DNA of 64,000 nucleotides from Cerrena zonata (taxonomy: Eukaryota; Basidiomycota; Agaricomycetes; Polyporales; Cerrenaceae), in assembly GCA_038087015.1 (NCBI GenBank), contig JASBNA010000002.1:1240001-1304000 (forward strand). Direction: 5' to 3'. Below are positions 61,063 to 64,000 of this stretch, piece after piece (position 1 is the stretch's first letter; the number at the start of each line of letters is the position of its first letter). Below the pieces are notes generated by a model. It was not told the DNA's origin and searched no databases. It saw nothing but the letters and a program-made list of their open reading frames with translations. Position numbers and translations under genes: made by a program.

Positions 61063-62866
61063 ATGTCCTGGGACGGAGTTCGTTTGGCGGTAATTATTCT
61101 CGATGTAAGTCAGCGATTCCCTTAAGCGATGTTTTGCAAAAACTGATTGCGTTTTAAGCTTTTGGGCATTGTACTGCTACTGGCGCTGCTCGCTACGCCA
61201 GCACCTAAACATGCTATCGTGAATGCTCTGGCAGTCGCTGCCATTCTGCGTTCCATTTGTTCAGTCATACCGCCTATGGTGTACCTTCAAATGCCAGAAA
61301 TGTTTGATGCAATGCCATTGCATTCTAAGGGTCTGCAAAATCTTTGCATTTGGACCGCAATCCTGTATGTGAATGTATCCCCTCGATGTTGGTTGTGATT
61401 TTGAAATTTGTGACAGCACACGATACCTCACGGTGGTTAAGGCGGCGTATACAGTCAGCTTCACGTTGGTATGCTCTTTCCTCATATGTGTACTCTCTCG
61501 ATATTAACTAGATGTAGCCATTGTTATATCTGGCAAGGCAACATTCCAAGCAATCTGTCACAGCGACCTCGACGGGAAAGCAAGTATTTTTTACACGCAC
61601 AGTGGCTCTTTTGACTATTGGTCCTTTCCGTCAGTAATTCAAGCTTTAAGTATATTCCATAACTGAGAGTATGATGTGTATAGTTTGGGCATTACCTGCC
61701 ATACTAATCCCGTTGCCGACAATAATAAATAATCGGCACGCTCTTCACCCCATGTTCGTTCAAGTATGTCTCATGTCCTATCATTCCTCCACACTTGCTG
61801 ATAATTGTACAGGCCACTTGCGCGATTTATGATAATGCATACCAGATCGTCTCACTTACCCAGATGATTCTTCCGCTTGTTCTTGCAACGATTGTTTCTG
61901 TCATCTTTGTTTCGTACCTATGGAAGTCAGCTCAGTTGCCTCTTGCTAGCCACAGCCTGGGGCTAATCGATCTGACGCGGATCATACGTTTCGGGGCGCT
62001 GTTGGGTATCATTGTTCTGTCTGCCATCTTGTATGCCTTCGTGATGGGTACATGGGCGAGAGACCATCTGAAACCCCGCGATCCTATGCCAGCGCGCACT
62101 GTGTTCATGATTAGCACAATCTGGGAATGTGAGTATTTTGGATATCTCACCTTTAATCATTGCTTACACCGGGAAATGATCAGCCGTGACCCCCATCCTA
62201 TTCTTTCTGATATTTGGAGCGCAAGAGGAAGTATTTACAATTTGGCGTTCTTGGTTCCATGGATTTTACAAATGCGCACGGAGCATTTCTCACCATCCCC
62301 GGTCATCGTATGGTAGTAGTACTGCCTATCTCGATTTCCATGATGACCAGGGTAGTCGGTTTCAACGCATATGCCGGATTTTCCGATTCCGCAGGAAGAG
62401 ACAAGCCAGTACCGGGATTCACTTCCCCTCCGACATGTCAAATAGCTCGTTCACGCAAGACTACGAGAAACGACCCCCTTCGATACCGGCGCACTTCTTA
62501 CCGTCCACCATACCGATTTCCCTATCACAGGGTATCCAAGTCGTTGTGAAGACATCCTGTGAAAGTAGCTATGACACTGACACTAGCATGAGCCTCCGAC
62601 CCCCACCCCGACATACGAGGAGCATTAACGAAAGTCCGACAGTAGAGAGACTATCCTCACATCCTTTCAGGGCAGTACCGAATATGCCATCTCTCACAGC
62701 CCTTGGAAACGAGGACCACTACCCCGCGTCAGATGTGATAGAGATAAGCGGGGAGAGTGCGGTTCAGCCAGTAGAAAATGAACGCAGAGAGGAGGAGGAG
62801 CGCCACGAGAAGCCGCTCCTGCGGCGTCCAAACACAGGAGAATCCTCGAGAACCTTTGGAAATTGA
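61063..62866 (+). CDS. Seven-transmembrane (GPCR-like) orphan protein
   Basis: ATG 61063 starts MSWDGVRLAVIILD, spliced to LLGIVLLLALLAT. I count seven hydrophobic segments: that one; AIVNALAVAAILRSICSVI; the pair around AAYTVSFTLPLLYL; VALLTIGPFLWALPAILIP; IVSLTQMILPLVLATIVSV; FGALLGIIVLSAILYAFVMG; and ISTIWEAVTPILFFLIFG. A cytoplasmic tail of about 200 residues follows, Ser/Pro/Arg-rich, ending SSRTFGN at TGA 62864-62866. Six or so introns, all with good GT-AG sites. Topology and tail suit the fungal GPCR-like families of basidiomycetes. It is not clearly a STE3 pheromone receptor, and I cannot name a ligand. Confidence 0.65.
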
Positions 62867-63220
62867 TTGTTCCCACTGTACAGTACTATGTTGATATTTA
62901 TGGTGACGATGGAAATGAGCGTAAATGATAAAGACAAAACACTCTGACCGTTGAAGTGTTTCGATATGTCAGATCAATGTTAGATTGAAACTGTGTGTTC
63001 GAAGCTCTTGCCATCTTGAGAAACAAAGGTTAGATCTAGGACGGGCGCTTAGATAGACTATGCCCGGTCTGGCTACGAGTCCGGGATGTTCGGCAAAAGC
63101 CGCAGCTGTATAGTTTCTAGTGAAAGTGGCTGTTTCCCAGTCCCGTAGGTCCCAGACTATAATCAATCTTAGGCCCCCTCCCTCCGCTAAAGTCGTCAAC
63201 GACGCCCTCAAGAACAAGAC
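62867..63220. other. Intergenic, RPS11 promoter and 5' leader
   Basis: A 354 bp stretch with no gene. Pyrimidine-rich just before the ATG (CCCCCTCCCTCCGC near 63,173), as is common before ribosomal protein genes. Confidence 0.45.
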
Positions 63221-64000
63221 ATGGCCGATCAAGTGCGTATAGATAATAAATGCTTGCAGAACTAACCTCTGACGGTTTGTTTTACCTGGATAGATCGAGA
63301 AGGCATTCCAAAAGCAACACCTCTTCCAAAACGCGAAAATTCGCGGTTCGTATAACTTGGCTTCAAATCGGACTCGGCATACAGAACTCATGGTGGACTT
63401 GTTTTCTATGTGAATTATAGGAGGAAAGAAGGTCTCCCTCAAGGAAAAGCGGTGGTACAAGGATGTCGGTCTCGGCTTCAAGACTCCATCTGAAGCTATT
63501 AACGGCACTTATGTCGGTGCGTGCGGACCCCTTTAGCTCATCTGGACTACAATCTAAGTCTTGTCGACCTCAACTTTACAGACCACAAGTGCCCCTTCAC
63601 TGGTGATGTTTCCATCCGTGGCCGTATCTTGACTGGCCGTGTTGTTTCTACCAAGATGACCCGTACTCTCATTATCCGACGGGACTACCTCCATTACATC
63701 CCCAAGTACAGTGCGTAATATCCAGGGAAAATGCTAGGACTATTTTTCTGACGTAGGGTGACATATAGACCGTTACGAGAAGCGACACAAGAACCTTGCG
63801 GCACACGTTTCGCCTGCATTCCGTGCTGAAGTCGGTGACATTGTCACTGTTGGTGCGTTGCTCTGATGCATATCATCATTTCTTGCAAAATTCTAACGAT
63901 CGTGCATTATAGGTCAATGCCGACCACTCTCAAAAACTGTTCGTTTCAACGTGCTTCGAGTATCGAAGAACAAGGCAGCTGCCAAGGCTTTCGGCAAGTT
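63221..64000 (+). CDS. 40S ribosomal protein S11 (uS17), cut by the window end
   Basis: Small-subunit ribosomal protein that binds 18S rRNA. ATG 63221 gives MADQ, spliced to [18 protein letters not shown]. Then come [95 protein letters not shown] and [19 protein letters not shown]. The last visible codons, KAFGK then TT, match the usual C-terminus, so only a few bases before the stop are missing. Five introns, the first right after the fourth codon, a common place for fungal ribosomal protein genes. Confidence 0.95.

Overview
The window is nuclear DNA from a filamentous basidiomycete, most likely an Agaricomycete. Genes are densely packed on both strands and cut by many 45-65 nt GT-AG introns with CTNAC-type branch sites. 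Proteins resemble basidiomycete families (fungal NIPA transporter, REC8, a WW-domain membrane protein, BBE-like oxidase, F-box protein). I have no database results; names come from recognisable motifs. Roughly eighteen protein-coding loci are intact or nearly so, with several relics.

Layout. 1-2 kb: no gene seen. 2.0-4.1 kb (-): NIPA-type Mg transporter. 4.4-6.4 kb (+): unrecognised conserved-looking protein. 6.6-9.7 kb (-): HSP104 disaggregase with one apparent frameshift. 10.0-10.7 kb (+): complex I zinc subunit NDUFS6, divergent from HSP104, with a 6-nt microexon. 12.6-16.0 kb (-): MAK/ICK/Ime2-like kinase. 16-19 kb: gene-poor, with an inverted pair of tRNA-derived elements and a decayed membrane-protein relic. 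19.2-20.6 kb (-): PRPP synthetase, whose conserved sequence seems to need a 1-nt exon. 21.5-25.6 kb (+): a fossil BBE-like oxidase followed by a nearly intact copy with a premature stop. 26.2-28.7 kb (-): DCP2. 29.3-33.2 kb (-): INCENP. 33.7-36.0 kb (+): DUF3292/GRAM protein. 36.3-39.3 kb (+): REC8. 39.6-40.6 kb (+): IPP isomerase. 41.1-43.1 kb (-): WW-domain membrane protein. 44.7-50.2 kb (+): a cluster of four small paralogous genes (A-D). 51.0-52.4 kb (-): Pro/Arg-rich unknown. 52.9-53.5 kb (+): MPC1. 53.6-56.8 kb (-): DNA ligase I. 58.4-59.5 kb (+): F-box pseudogene. 61.1-62.9 kb (+): orphan 7TM protein. 63.2 kb to the end (+): RPS11.

The most interesting system is the 44.7-50.2 kb cluster. 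Four short intracellular-looking proteins share a three-exon, phase-2/phase-2 structure and a motif PPGF[VRI]PRG[RK] at the start of exon 3, but carry different tails: two 7-cysteine metallothionein-like tails, one 4-cysteine tail and one cysteine-free Gly/Asn/Ser-rich basic tail. I do not recognise this family.

Most other genes are housekeeping: proteostasis, respiration, nucleotide synthesis, mRNA decapping, chromosome segregation, DNA ligation, isoprenoids and translation. Several otherwise conserved genes (HSP104, INCENP, the 51-52 kb gene, perhaps DCP2) need 1-nt corrections, so residual assembly indels are likely and must be weighed when judging the microexons.
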